Assembly (NCBI GenBank): GCA_947483545.1
Contig: CANKNP010000104.1
Location: forward strand, 1 to 14,085
DNA from: Deltaproteobacteria bacterium
GTDB taxonomy: Bacteria; Myxococcota; UBA796; SXON01
DNA: 14,085 nt
Reading direction: 5' to 3'
The notes under the pieces are model-generated. The model saw only the letters and a list, made by a program, of their open reading frames with translations. It did not search any database and had not been told where the DNA came from. Numbering within the stretch: the first letter of the stretch is position 1; every line of letters begins with the position of its first letter. Shown in pieces: positions 1 through 7,772 of this stretch. A program made the position numbers and the translations under genes.

Positions 1-1293
1 GACCTCGCTCCACGCCTGCGCGGTCTCGACGTCTACGCGGTCCTGCGACGCGATCACCTCGGCGCCCAGGGCCACCCGGAGCGGATCTGCGAGGCGAACC
101 TCGCCCTCCTCCCGAAGCGCCAGCGTCAACCTGCCTGCGACCGCGCTCGCCTCCGGCAGCTCGCCGACCACCTGGTACCGCGTGAGCGACAGGCTCCCTC
201 GGATGTTGTCCGCCTGGCGCGCACCGCTGTGTTGGAGGCCGACGACCTGGTATTGGCGGTCGTAGTTGAATTCTGGGTTGATCGACTGCTCGTACGCATC
301 CAGCAGGGTCGGCTCCCCAGCGTAGCGGACATACGCGTCCCCGGCGCCAAACGCGAGGAGCGCAAACCGGCGACCTCTTACATCCTCGTGCTCCAAGCGC
401 CCGAACCAATCGGAGAACACCGGGAAGCTCGTGTACTGGAGGCTCGTGTTGTCGAGGATGTCGAGGTAGCTCCGCCGGGCGTTGGCCCGCAGGGTCCAAG
501 GCGCCTTGCCCTCGCGCTGGAGCGGGATCTCCACGCCCCCCGAGGCCATGATCAACGAGAGGTTCAACGAGCCGTGGACGCGATCTGGCGCGGCCCAGGT
601 GCTGGTCGTGTCGATGATGGCGCCGGTCGCGTCGCCGAACCGGGACGAGAAGGTGGAGGGGTACAGGGTCAGGCTGTCGACGATGCGGGTCGGCAGGACC
701 GAGGCGTAATTGTTGTAGTGAAATAGATAGGGGAGCTCGATGCCATCGAGGTAGTAGTGATTGTCGCCAGGAAAACTGCCGCGGACGGCAATGTCGCCGG
801 AGCGGGGGGAATACTCCGGGGTTTGCGTGACGCCGGGCAACGACTGGACGAGTCGGATCGCATCGTCGTAGGTGCCGGGCGTCTGGTTCACACGCTCCCG
901 GTCGAGGTGGACCTGCGCGACGACGGGATCGTCCCGCCGGGCCTCCACCACCACCTCCCCAACCCCCGCGCCTCGACGCAGGAAAATGCGGAGCACGTCG
1001 CCCTGGGGCGCGGTCAGCGGCATCGTCAGGGACACGAACCCGGGGGCATGAACCTCGATGATCGTGCCGGCCGGCAAACCGAGGCGCACCCGTCCGTCCG
1101 GGGCCGTCTCGATCAGCGAGCCGTCCGACAGGGCGATCACCGCCGCGATCCCAGCGCCCGTCCCCTGCTCGACCACCCGTGCTTCAATCGCCGCCACATC
1201 CGCGATCTCCTGCGCGTGCGGTGAGCCCGCGGGGTCCGCGATCTCCTGCGCCTCTGGTGTGCCCGCCATCGCCGCAGCGATGATCCCGATCAC
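1..1293 (-). CDS. TonB-dependent receptor, N-terminal part (runs off left edge)
   Basis: Outer-membrane receptor for TonB-energised uptake; substrate unknown. I translated 431 in-frame codons from a GTG at 1293 to the window edge. Residues 1-15 are a short hydrophobic stretch that could be a signal peptide, though its n-region has no basic residue. Residues about 35-110 look like a carboxypeptidase-regulatory-like beta domain. Residues about 113-230 are a plug domain: QSLPGV, then DIAVRGS, then YYLDGIELPYLFHY, then the SRFGDATGAIID segment. Beta-barrel strands begin after about residue 230. The GTG overlaps the TGA of the upstream lipoprotein gene by 4 bp (GTGA), so the two are probably translationally coupled. 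An ATG at codon 9 is an alternative start. The family is clear; the C-terminal barrel is not in the window, so substrate class cannot be judged. Confidence 0.9.
   Translation of the reverse strand, partial: MIGIIAAAMAGTPEAQEIADPAGSPHAQEIADVAAIEARVVEQGTGAGIAAVIALSDGSLIETAPDGRVRLGLPAGTIIEVHAPGFVSLTMPLTAPQGDVLRIFLRRGAGVGEVVVEARRDDPVVAQVHLDRERVNQTPGTYDDAIRLVQSLPGVTQTPEYSPRSGDIAVRGSFPGDNHYYLDGIELPYLFHYNNYASVLPTRIVDSLTLYPSTFSSRFGDATGAIIDTTSTWAAPDRVHGSLNLSLIMASGGVEIPLQREGKAPWTLRANARRSYLDILDNTSLQYTSFPVFSDWFGRLEHEDVRGRRFALLAFGAGDAYVRYAGEPTLLDAYEQSINPEFNYDRQYQVVGLQHSGARQADNIRGSLSLTRYQVVGELPEASAVAGRLTLALREEGEVRLADPLRVALGAEVIASQDRVDVETAQAWSEV
1199..1251. repeat. Short tandem duplication in the receptor N-terminus
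   Basis: An identical 17-bp string lies at 1199-1215 and again at 1235-1251, a 36-bp (12-codon) period. In the receptor frame it encodes AQEIAD twice, just after the putative signal peptide. It is in frame and looks like a small tandem duplication in a linker. Confidence 0.7.
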
Positions 1294-2231
1294 CGCAGCT
1301 CCCCCTCGATCACCACCGTCGCCCCGATCACGTCGGACCTGGCGCACCACCCCTCGACCATCGGCGCGAAGTCAAACGCCGTCCCGGCTGGGCCCCCGCA
1401 AAGCGCTGGGCTCGCGCTCGGATCCGACACTGCGACCACCTCGCCGAGGTCAATCCCCGCGGTGGTGGCTGCTTCCACCACGGTGGCTTCAAAAAACCCG
1501 ACACCAGCAGCCCCACTGGCCGGCAAAATCCGCCCCGCGACATAGGCAAGTTGCCCCGGCGGGTCCACCGCGACGTCGATCCACATCCACGAATTGTTGC
1601 CAGCGCCGTCCAGCGCCAGCGCGAGCAGCGTGTACACCCCGGCGTCAACCGTCGTGGTGCTCTCGACCTCGTTGTCGTCGAGCACAGCCGTACCAGCGAA
1701 CCAGTCGGCGCTCGTGGGATCCAGCTCTGCAAACTGCCCGCCGGTGGCCATCCAGTGAACGGTCACGCCCTCGTCCACATCCAGCTCGATCCGGACGGCG
1801 CTGCCTGCCGGGATCGGCGTGTCGTCGCCCGGGGTGACCGCGAGCCGATCTGCGACGGGGGTTGCGATCGCCGAGATGTCCAGGTCCACCGCCCGGCGTT
1901 GAAATCCACGGATCGCAGGCGGTTGCCCGGGTTCCGACCATTCCAGGGCCGCAGTCTCTTCCCCGCTGGGCGACGCCGCGACGAGGTCTACCGCACCGTC
2001 GGCGACAAGCGCCGCCCCTTGCCCTTCTGCGGCCTGTTCGCCGCTGGTCCAGGCCAGCGTGGGCGCGACCCCATGCCACGCGCCTTCCCCCGACCATAGT
2101 GCCGCTCGCAGCGTGGTCGAGCCGTCCGACGCAGGGAGCCCGGACACCCCAGCGATCCGGAAGCTCGCGAGGTCGTGGCGATCCTCGGAGAAAGGCTCCT
2201 GGCAGCCGAGGACGAAGAGGATCGAGAGCAC
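1290..2231 (-). CDS. Secreted lipoprotein of unknown function, partner of the TonB-dependent receptor
   Basis: A 313-aa protein starting at GTG 2231 with a very short signal peptide and lipobox (MLSILFVLGC, lipidated Cys10). The mature part is beta-rich. About residues 140-225 resemble an Ig-like module: VTVHWMATGGQF, then a TTTVDAGVYTLLALALDGAGN segment. Ig-like and lipoprotein assignments are from pattern only; I do not recognise a named family. It begins 45 bp after the beta-helix gene and overlaps the receptor gene by 4 bp, so it is probably cotranscribed and may be a surface accessory of the receptor. The n-region is oddly uncharged. The in-frame codons just upstream read V-E-R-R, but there is no ATG, GTG or TTG before a TGA 16 codons upstream, so the start stays at 2231. 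Confidence 0.82.
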   Translation of the reverse strand: MLSILFVLGCQEPFSEDRHDLASFRIAGVSGLPASDGSTTLRAALWSGEGAWHGVAPTLAWTSGEQAAEGQGAALVADGAVDLVAASPSGEETAALEWSEPGQPPAIRGFQRRAVDLDISAIATPVADRLAVTPGDDTPIPAGSAVRIELDVDEGVTVHWMATGGQFAELDPTSADWFAGTAVLDDNEVESTTTVDAGVYTLLALALDGAGNNSWMWIDVAVDPPGQLAYVAGRILPASGAAGVGFFEATVVEAATTAGIDLGEVVAVSDPSASPALCGGPAGTAFDFAPMVEGWCARSDVIGATVVIEGELR

Positions 2232-2276
2232 GCGGCGCTCTACCGCGATCGACGGAGTCGGGGCACCCGGGGGGTG

Positions 2277-4685
2277 TCAATGAACGGTCGGACGCCGCCG
2301 AAGCACAAGCAACCCCGCAAGCCCGATGATCCCAACCCCACCCGCCGACCCAGGCGCCGTCGAGCACCCCTTCTCCACGTCGTCCGGCTTCGTCTCCTTC
2401 TCCTTGCACACCGTCACGTTCGGATCCTCGTCGTCGCAGTCCGCCTCGTCTCCTGCGAACGGCGCGCCATCGCCATCCTGGTCGTCGTCGTTGCCGTCGC
2501 AGTCCTGGTCGATGCCGTCGTACCAGGTCTCGGCGGCTCCGGGGTACACAGCGGCGTTGGTGTCGTCGCAGTCGGCGAGGCGATCGACCCCGTCGCCGTC
2601 GGCATCCACCGACCAGGCCTCGGGGCCGCCCATCGCGCCGATGTCGGACCGGCTGCCATTCGGATCGATCAGATCCGGATCGCCGGCGTCGATGAGCGGG
2701 CTGCCGACCGCCAGCACGAACGAGTCGCTGTCATCGGCGTCCGCCACGTAGGAGGCAAAGCCAGGGTCTACCAACAGGTTGGTCGGGTCGTTGAAACCGG
2801 TGAAGAAACCCCCTGCGTCGCCAGCGACGTTCTCGTACACGTCGTTGTAGAGGATCCCGGCGCCATCGACCGAATCCTGGTCGTAGGCGTAGACCGCGGT
2901 GCCGGACGTGGTCCAGGCAAAAATGTTGTTGACGAGGTCCAGCGGGTTTGTCACCAGGCACAACGCACCTGCGACATCCGACCCAGCGTTCCCAACCCAC
3001 GTGTTATTTTCTACTGTCGAACGCCCATTGTTGACGAGACACCCGCCGCCGCCCACCCGGGCGGTGTTCTCCACAAAAAGGTTGTTTCGCCAATTGTCAT
3101 GCCCCGCGCCGCCCGCATTGTCCCTCGCATAAAACGCACCTCCGTAGCCCGCTGCGTTGGCCCGGAAAAGGTTGTTCGCGATCTCGACCTCGGATTGGCG
3201 ATTGATGTAGAGACCCCCCGCGAACGAATCCGCGCCGGCCAGGTTTCCGGTGAACGAGCTGCGGCTCACCGTGGCCTCATCCCCAGGGCCGAACACCGCG
3301 GCACCGCCCTCATAGGTAGCCACATTGCCGTGAAAGCTCGCGTCCGAGATGCTGACGCCGCCGTAGCCCGCACCGTAGGCATCGTAATAGATCGCGCCGC
3401 CCGCAACGCCAGCAACGTTCAAGTCGAAGCTCGCACCGCTCACATCCAGGTCGCAATAATACACGGAATAGAGCGCCCCGCCCTGGCCGCCCGTGCTGTT
3501 TTCGGTGAACGTCGTGTTGGTGAACGACATGTTGGATAGGTAGTACGAGTAGATCGCGCCGCCCGAGCCATACAACGCGAGGTTTCCTTCGAAAACAACA
3601 TTCTCGAAGGTGGCAGGGGCGTAGGTGTAGGCGAAGTAGATGGCGCCGCCGCCATAATAGGCGTAGCCGGTGGAGAACGTCGAATCCTTCACGTCCAGGG
3701 TGACGGACGACTGCGCAAAGATGGCACCCCCATACCCGTAGGTGGCGGTGCTGTCGCGGAACGTCGAGCTGTCGATGGTGATCGCGGAGTACCCCTCGAA
3801 CGCCGCGATGTCGCCGCCATAATACAACGCGACGTCGTCGCTCCAGTCCCCGCGCGTGTCCGCGATGGTGCTGCCCGCGCCGAGGTAGATCGCGCCGCCG
3901 TACGCCGAGGAGCCGTTCGCCAAGAACACCGTGTCCGTCGTGGTCACCGCGACGGTCGAGGTGGTCAGCACCGCGCCGCCATTCCCCGCGCTGGCGAGGT
4001 TGCTGTCAAACGTAGACGTGGCCATGTCCAGGGATGCGGTGGTCCCGACATAGATCGCGCCACCCCCCGCGGCTTCGTTCGAGTAGAACGTCGAGGCGTC
4101 GATCACCAGGGTCGCGTTGCCCTCTGCGTAGATCGCCCCGCCGAAGCCATCGAGCGCCCCGTTGTCCTCAAACACGCAGCCTTCCAACGACAGGTTCGTT
4201 CCAGATGCCGCGTAGATCGCGCCGCCGTTGAGCGCCGCATTGTCCTCAAACGAAGCCTCGCTCAGGGTCGGGCTCCCCCCGGAGAAGTAGATCGCCGCGC
4301 CAGCCTCGGTGCCCGTTCCCAAGGTTTCGAACACCACGTCCTGCAGCGTGGGGCTGGAGCTGTACGAGACGATGCCGGTCCCGCCTTCGTTGTCGAAGGT
4401 GAAGCCCGACAGCGTGGAGTCCGGGGACAGACGGGAGAGGTTGAGCACGGGACCGGTGCCCGTCCCGACGAGCGTCGTCGCGCCTGCACCCTCCACCGAC
4501 GAGATGGTCAGCTCAGTCTCATCCCAGACAAACGGGCCGACGTACCTGCCGCTTTGCACCTCGATGGTGTCCCCATCCGAAGCGGCGTCGATCGCTGCTT
4601 GGAGCGACGTGAAGTCCTCGCCGCCGCTGTCATCGACGGTCCAGGTCTGGGCAAGGGCGGAGGGCAACAGGAGGAGTGTGAGCAT
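2277..4685 (-). CDS. Secreted Pmp-like beta-helix protein with MopE-type metal-binding repeat and MYXO-CTERM tail
   Basis: About 802 aa. I place the start at ATG 4685 because it gives a clean signal peptide (MLTLLLLPSALAQ); the frame also opens at 4760, but that adds 25 residues with no signal-peptide character. After the signal comes a DUF1565/pectate-lyase-like opening (DFTSLQAAIDAASDGDTIEV), then more than ten Pmp-type repeats with GGAIYA-like and FxxN motifs, predicting a right-handed parallel beta-helix. Near the C-terminus (about 2612-2400) are Asp/Cys repeats of the MopE putative metal-binding type (DCDDTNAAVYPGAAE, YDGIDQDCDG). The end (about 2280-2372) has a Cys after KG, a Gly-rich hydrophobic segment and RRR, as in MYXO-CTERM sorting signals. 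Known families of this kind are surface or secreted; ligand or adhesion role is inference. Confidence 0.93.
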   Translation of the reverse strand: MLTLLLLPSALAQTWTVDDSGGEDFTSLQAAIDAASDGDTIEVQSGRYVGPFVWDETELTISSVEGAGATTLVGTGTGPVLNLSRLSPDSTLSGFTFDNEGGTGIVSYSSSPTLQDVVFETLGTGTEAGAAIYFSGGSPTLSEASFEDNAALNGGAIYAASGTNLSLEGCVFEDNGALDGFGGAIYAEGNATLVIDASTFYSNEAAGGGAIYVGTTASLDMATSTFDSNLASAGNGGAVLTTSTVAVTTTDTVFLANGSSAYGGAIYLGAGSTIADTRGDWSDDVALYYGGDIAAFEGYSAITIDSSTFRDSTATYGYGGAIFAQSSVTLDVKDSTFSTGYAYYGGGAIYFAYTYAPATFENVVFEGNLALYGSGGAIYSYYLSNMSFTNTTFTENSTGGQGGALYSVYYCDLDVSGASFDLNVAGVAGGAIYYDAYGAGYGGVSISDASFHGNVATYEGGAAVFGPGDEATVSRSSFTGNLAGADSFAGGLYINRQSEVEIANNLFRANAAGYGGAFYARDNAGGAGHDNWRNNLFVENTARVGGGGCLVNNGRSTVENNTWVGNAGSDVAGALCLVTNPLDLVNNIFAWTTSGTAVYAYDQDSVDGAGILYNDVYENVAGDAGGFFTGFNDPTNLLVDPGFASYVADADDSDSFVLAVGSPLIDAGDPDLIDPNGSRSDIGAMGGPEAWSVDADGDGVDRLADCDDTNAAVYPGAAETWYDGIDQDCDGNDDDQDGDGAPFAGDEADCDDEDPNVTVCKEKETKPDDVEKGCSTAPGSAGGVGIIGLAGLLVLRRRPTVH

Positions 4686-4737
4686 GGTGTGGGGCGGATC
4701 GTAGCACGGGGCTGGCAGCGGAAAGCCGGAGACCGGC

Positions 4738-5118
4738 TCAGACCGGCACAATGTCCGCATGGGTTCCCGCTGCGGCCACGAGCGCGGCGAGGTCGCCCGG
4801 GTCGGAGGTCAGAATGACGTCCCCGTCCACGGCGAGGAGCGCGACGGCGGCATCGATCACATCGACCTCGCCGGCGAGGCCCAGAAGTTCGCCGGCACGT
4901 CGCCCGAGCGCGCCATCCAGCGCGCGAACCTCCACACCGCGCAGGAGTCTCGAAAGGTTCGCCTGACGCCCGCTCCCGCTACGCCACACCTGTCCCACCA
5001 CGCCGCCGTGGGTGAGCGGCGCCCGACCGGCGAGCAACTCCCGCTTCAGCAACGCCACTACGCTGCGATCCAACCTCTCGGCCGCGACGAGTGCGCCAGC
5101 GTCGAGCACGAGGCTCAC
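4738..5118 (-). CDS. vapC: PIN-domain toxin, VapC family
   Basis: A 126-aa single-domain PIN protein, expected to be a Mg-dependent RNase that cleaves RNA as the toxin of a type II toxin-antitoxin pair. Visible PIN residues are Asp6 (VLDAGALVAAE, with Glu14), Asp89 (VDVIDAAVALLA) and Asp106 (ILTSDPGDL). The usual central Glu region reads GVVGQVWRSG, a Q-V-W-R form that I recall as typical for one PIN subfamily, so it need not mean inactivity. The start is GTG 5118, overlapping the antitoxin TGA by 4 bp (GTGA), the classic antitoxin-first, coupled arrangement. The length is normal and the frame is intact. Confidence 0.92.
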   Translation of the reverse strand: MSLVLDAGALVAAERLDRSVVALLKRELLAGRAPLTHGGVVGQVWRSGSGRQANLSRLLRGVEVRALDGALGRRAGELLGLAGEVDVIDAAVALLAVDGDVILTSDPGDLAALVAAAGTHADIVPV

Positions 5119-5411
5119 CGGGGGGCTCCGAGCCGGCCCGGCGCTGCTGGACCGCGAACGTGGATTGCGGATTCACTGGCCCGCCGCGCGGCCAGCCGGA
5201 TCTCCTCACCGGTGATCTCCCCGTGCTCCGCCTCGTACGTGCCAATGAAGCTGGCGAGCGCGGCCAGCCGAGCGTCGTGGCTGAGCTTGAGGCGCAGTGC
5301 CTCGTTTACCCAGGCGCTAACGCTACCGGCATCGCCGGCCGAAACGGCAGCCTCAGCAGCTTGTAGTAGCTCGGCGTCCACGGAGGCGGAGAGTCGGCGT
5401 TTAGCACTCAT
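5115..5411 (-). CDS. Antitoxin of the PIN toxin, ribbon-helix-helix-like
   Basis: A 98-aa protein from ATG 5411. The N-terminal about 45 residues (KRRLSASVDAELLQAAEAAV, then SVSAWVNEALRLKL) fit a ribbon-helix-helix DNA-binding fold: a strand of alternating residues followed by two helices. The C-terminal half (AFIGTYEAEHGEITGEE-like segment) would bind and mask the toxin. The reading frame stays open upstream to 5636, but that extension is Arg/Ser/Pro-rich with no antitoxin-like character, so I reject it. There is no Shine-Dalgarno upstream of 5411; a promoter placed right against the ATG suggests leaderless translation. Autoregulation through the dyad at 5409-5433 is likely by analogy with VapBC-type pairs. 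Confidence 0.85.
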   Translation of the reverse strand: MSAKRRLSASVDAELLQAAEAAVSAGDAGSVSAWVNEALRLKLSHDARLAALASFIGTYEAEHGEITGEEIRLAARRASESAIHVRGPAAPGRLGAPR

Positions 5412-5433
5412 ACGCTCAGCGTACTCGCGTATG
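5409..5433. promoter_or_regulatory. Operator-like nested inverted repeats at the antitoxin start
   Basis: Outer arms CATACGC (5409-5415) and GCGTATG (5427-5433) are perfect complements. A second perfect dyad TACGC-TCA-GCGTA (5411-5423) is nested within it. Both overlap the predicted -10 box and the ATG. RHH antitoxins usually bind such paired sites, so this is the natural candidate for the autoregulatory operator. Confidence 0.55.
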
Positions 5434-5446
5434 TAGATCGTGGCAA
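5418..5446 (-). promoter_or_regulatory. Predicted promoter of the toxin-antitoxin operon
   Basis: On the minus strand TTGCCA (5446-5441) is followed by a 17-nt spacer and TACGCT (5423-5418), a reasonable sigma70-type pair. The expected transcription start falls at about 5411, the A of the antitoxin ATG, which fits the missing ribosome binding site. Based on spacing and consensus only. Confidence 0.35.
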
Positions 5447-5933
5447 CCCTCCGATCGCCGAAGCGACGACGGCAGCGAAGTAGGCGGGCCGGGACTTTCC
5501 GAGCCGAAGCTGCGGGTGTGGGACACTCGTCGCGACCCGGAGACCTTCCAGGTTGTTGAAGAGGTCGATGACCAAGAGTAGGTAGTCGGCCGACGGAAGA
5601 AGTGGTCGTTGATATCTGTGAAGAAGGGGATGTCACATTTGGTACGAGGCGGTGTAGTTCAAGTGGGAGAGTTTCGTTTTGCGTAATCGAAATGATCCCC
5701 GTTCAAAGGAGACCGCGAGGTTTCAAGGCGAGAATCCGGGGCGAGGGCGAGGCCTGCGAGGGGTGACCCTGCGACCGCTCGACGACTACGCCCCCGCCGA
5801 ACTGCGGCAAACCGCAAGACCGCTACCGCCAGCCGAGTCACCCAATCGGTTGCGCCGCGTTCCCGCGAGTTGAATGAAGTGATGCCCTGATGCCTCTTGG
5901 CGAGATCCAAGTCCGTACGTCGAGGCCCGCTGT
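5447..5933. other. Gene-poor stretch containing dispersed repeat copy A
   Basis: There is no convincing complete gene between the antitoxin promoter and the lipoprotein gene at 5934. The stretch contains repeat copy A (5665-5720) and, before it on the plus strand, an open frame ending at TAG 5579-5581 whose last residues look protein-like (KLRVWDTRRDPETFQVVEE) but which has no start codon. It looks like remnant DNA rather than a functional gene. Confidence 0.5.
5665..5720 (+). repeat. Dispersed repeat, copy A
   Basis: The first 37 bp (5665-5701) match 8111-8147 at 36 of 37 positions. After a six-base variable patch, GGAGA-C-CGCGAGG also matches copy B, and weaker similarity continues to about 5735. 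The core is an imperfect dyad of form GGGA-N3-TTTCG-N11-CGAAA-N3-TCCC and is more AT-rich than its surroundings. It lies in the same orientation as copy B, so the pair brackets cassette I and the truncated RHH gene. Confidence 0.85.
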
Positions 5934-6302
5934 CTATTCTGCGGAGCAGTCGACCGAGGGGAGGGACGTGTCAGACGCCAACTCATCCAAGCGTGGGTCC
6001 CCCCCGGTATCGTATGCGCAAAACATCGTAGCATCCTGCACATCTGCACCGGTGAAGGAGTAGTCACCGGCGGTAGGCGAACTGCGATTCAGATTTACGC
6101 ACCACGGCCCGCGCTCAGTGTCGTCGCAAACAGGGCTCACACACGTCAGCACGGCGGGGCCATCGCATACACAATCGACGCCATCACTCGCGCTGTCACC
6201 AAAATGCAGAACTTTCCCGTCCATTCTTGACACGCAGCGCCGTCCAGGACCGCAACCACCACCGACCAGGATACACAGCATCATGACCGATGTCCGCATC
6301 AT
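5934..6302 (-). CDS. Cys-rich lipoprotein, third gene of cassette I
   Basis: A 122-aa protein. The start chosen is ATG 6302, which overlaps the HExxH gene's TGA by 4 bp (ATGA); the frame also allows a GTG at 6311. The signal peptide is MMRTSVMMLCILVGGGC with lipidation at the Cys after VGGG. The mature part contains several Cys pairs (CVCDG, TCVSPVCDD, PWCVN, FCAYD, VDCSAE), suggesting disulfides in the periplasm or on the surface. I recognise no family. Size and position match the lipoprotein at 11560, though the sequences are not clearly alike. Coupling to the HExxH gene implies a shared job. Confidence 0.78.
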   Translation of the reverse strand: MMRTSVMMLCILVGGGCGPGRRCVSRMDGKVLHFGDSASDGVDCVCDGPAVLTCVSPVCDDTERGPWCVNLNRSSPTAGDYSFTGADVQDATMFCAYDTGGDPRLDELASDTSLPSVDCSAE

Positions 6303-7273
6303 CGGATACACCCGCCGTAGTCGATGCTCTGGTAGGACACCGCGTCGTTGAGGTTGGGCTTGGACGACGTGTCACTCAAGGACCAATCGGCCGGATCCCA
6401 GCTATCAAGTTCTTCGCCGCAGCAGTTGGCGTGAGACCATCCGTGCTGAGCCGCAAACCGAACGAAGTAAAATTGGTTCGTCAACATCGAAATCTTCTCG
6501 TTGCCCAGACATGAATGGGTGCTTTCATGCACAATGGTCGCCGCGAGGTCAGCAGCCAGACAAGCCGACTCGCCCGTATCGTGGCCGCGATCGGCCGCGG
6601 AAAAGGCATCGAAGGCAGCGGTGACATAACCCTCGTTCAACTTGATGTATAGGCCACTCGTGCAGCCGTAGAAGATGTCGTGAGGCTTCCCTTCGCAGCC
6701 CTCGCCGCTCCAGGGTTTGAGGTGTAGGTGCCCCGCCGTGAAAGATCCGCCGGACAACAGGTTGATATGGCAAGCCCCGCTTTTTGCGACGCCATCCTGA
6801 TCGTAGTAGTCCGAGACGATGTCAAGGTGCTCATTGATCTGCTTGAAGGCACGGTCGATGATGGACAACTGGTCCTCAGACCAGTCCTCGTGAGCGTAGT
6901 AGAAGGTCCGCCAATCATACGTCGCGCCCGAGGAACTGGCCCAAGATGATGGCGGCGCTGCCGTGCCAGGCCCGAACACTCCGTCAAGGAGGTCAACTCC
7001 GGGTGCCCCGAAGACGCTTGAGCGATCCGGCGTGGCACCCACTGCGCCCAGGGCCCGCTTGGCGCAGCCCTTGCCACAGGAGTCGGTGGCCACTCGAAGC
7101 GTGAGCGGGCTACCCGGCATTCCACCCGCATCGGTTCCACACCCGCATCCGCACTCCTCCCGGCCCGTCAAGATCGACGCCCCGGGCATGCCCGAAACCT
7201 CTTCGCGGCCGGCCCCGAAGTCAGCGACGGGACGGAACCGGGTCGCGATCACGCGATGCCACGTCGAGTGCAA
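6299..7273 (-). CDS. HExxH putative metalloprotease-like protein, cassette I
   Basis: 324 aa counted from TTG 7273. A zinc-protease signature HESTH sits at residues 249-253 in a helix-like context (ADLAATIVHESTHSCLGN). About 24 residues later comes YFVRFAAQHG, whose His277 (or His281) could be a third ligand. The N-terminal part carries EECGCGCG (39-46) and SCGKGC (65-70), and the rest is Cys-rich; there is no signal peptide. The start is uncertain. ATG 7189 has AGAGG upstream. The open frame also extends upstream of the TTG as far as a TGA at 7325 and encodes GSCECCEYR, resembling GSCTC of the paralogue at 9585, so the true N-terminus may have been cut off by a one-base shift. Protease activity is inferred from the motif only. 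Confidence 0.75.
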   Translation of the reverse strand: MHSTWHRVIATRFRPVADFGAGREEVSGMPGASILTGREECGCGCGTDAGGMPGSPLTLRVATDSCGKGCAKRALGAVGATPDRSSVFGAPGVDLLDGVFGPGTAAPPSSWASSSGATYDWRTFYYAHEDWSEDQLSIIDRAFKQINEHLDIVSDYYDQDGVAKSGACHINLLSGGSFTAGHLHLKPWSGEGCEGKPHDIFYGCTSGLYIKLNEGYVTAAFDAFSAADRGHDTGESACLAADLAATIVHESTHSCLGNEKISMLTNQFYFVRFAAQHGWSHANCCGEELDSWDPADWSLSDTSSKPNLNDAVSYQSIDYGGCIR

Positions 7274-7336
7274 GGGCGAAACGCGGTATTCGCAGCACTC
7301 GCAGCTTCCTGAAGGAACTGACGATCACGGTGCCGG

Positions 7337-7747
7337 CTAGCAGTTGTCATATTCTACCGTTCCGCCGACACGCCCGAACAATGGGGGGGTTCCGCCGGTG
7401 TTGTACCAGACCATCCAGCCAAACCGAACCATCTGCTTCGCTGAGGTGTTGTTGAAAACGTCGGTCAGCGTGCCGTAGCTGAACCCGTCTGCGGTGAGCG
7501 GGCTGCCAAGCTCGAAAACGGCACCCGGCGTACCGTCGGAGTCCGCGACCTGGTACGCAAAAGTGCAGCGGAAGTTCGTCTGACTTGCGCGCTGTTCGAA
7601 GGTGCCCCGCAACCGCTTCACGTCCGCCGCCGAGACCCAGCCCGTCGCCGGGTTGAAGAGCTTATTGTTCACATCGCCGGTGGCGGCCAGTGTCGACCAA
7701 GGAAGAGGGATGCGCTTCAAGAGGTCCTCGGGTGGTGGGTTAGTCAC
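7337..7747 (-). CDS. Small beta-rich protein of unknown function, first gene of cassette I
   Basis: 136 aa from GTG 7747. No signal peptide, membrane segment or known motif is visible. The sequence alternates hydrophobic and polar residues as in a beta-sandwich: FRCTFAYQVAD, then VRFGWMVWYNTGG, then GRVGGTVEYDNC. It aligns by eye over most of its length with the 137-aa protein at 9160 (FRCTFAYQV with WKVVFWWSV; VRFGWMVW with LRFAYGIR; GGTVEYD with GGYIVAD). It lies just upstream of the HExxH gene, as its counterpart does. The frame is open upstream to a TAA and reads plausibly (GEKLINGVDIQAWAGYA), but without a start codon. Confidence 0.72.
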   Translation of the reverse strand: MTNPPPEDLLKRIPLPWSTLAATGDVNNKLFNPATGWVSAADVKRLRGTFEQRASQTNFRCTFAYQVADSDGTPGAVFELGSPLTADGFSYGTLTDVFNNTSAKQMVRFGWMVWYNTGGTPPLFGRVGGTVEYDNC

Positions 7748-7772
7748 GGCGTACCCCGCCCACGCCTGAATG

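Noticed and set aside
757..1837. Plus-strand open frames opposite the receptor and lipoprotein genes
   Set aside because: Antisense shadows; the minus-strand translations show plug-domain and lipobox features.
2175..3539. Long plus-strand open frame (about 454 codons) opposite the beta-helix gene
   Set aside because: It is the antisense shadow of a repetitive GC-rich gene; composition is Val/Arg/Ala-rich with no family resemblance, while the minus strand encodes clear repeats, a signal peptide and a sorting tail.
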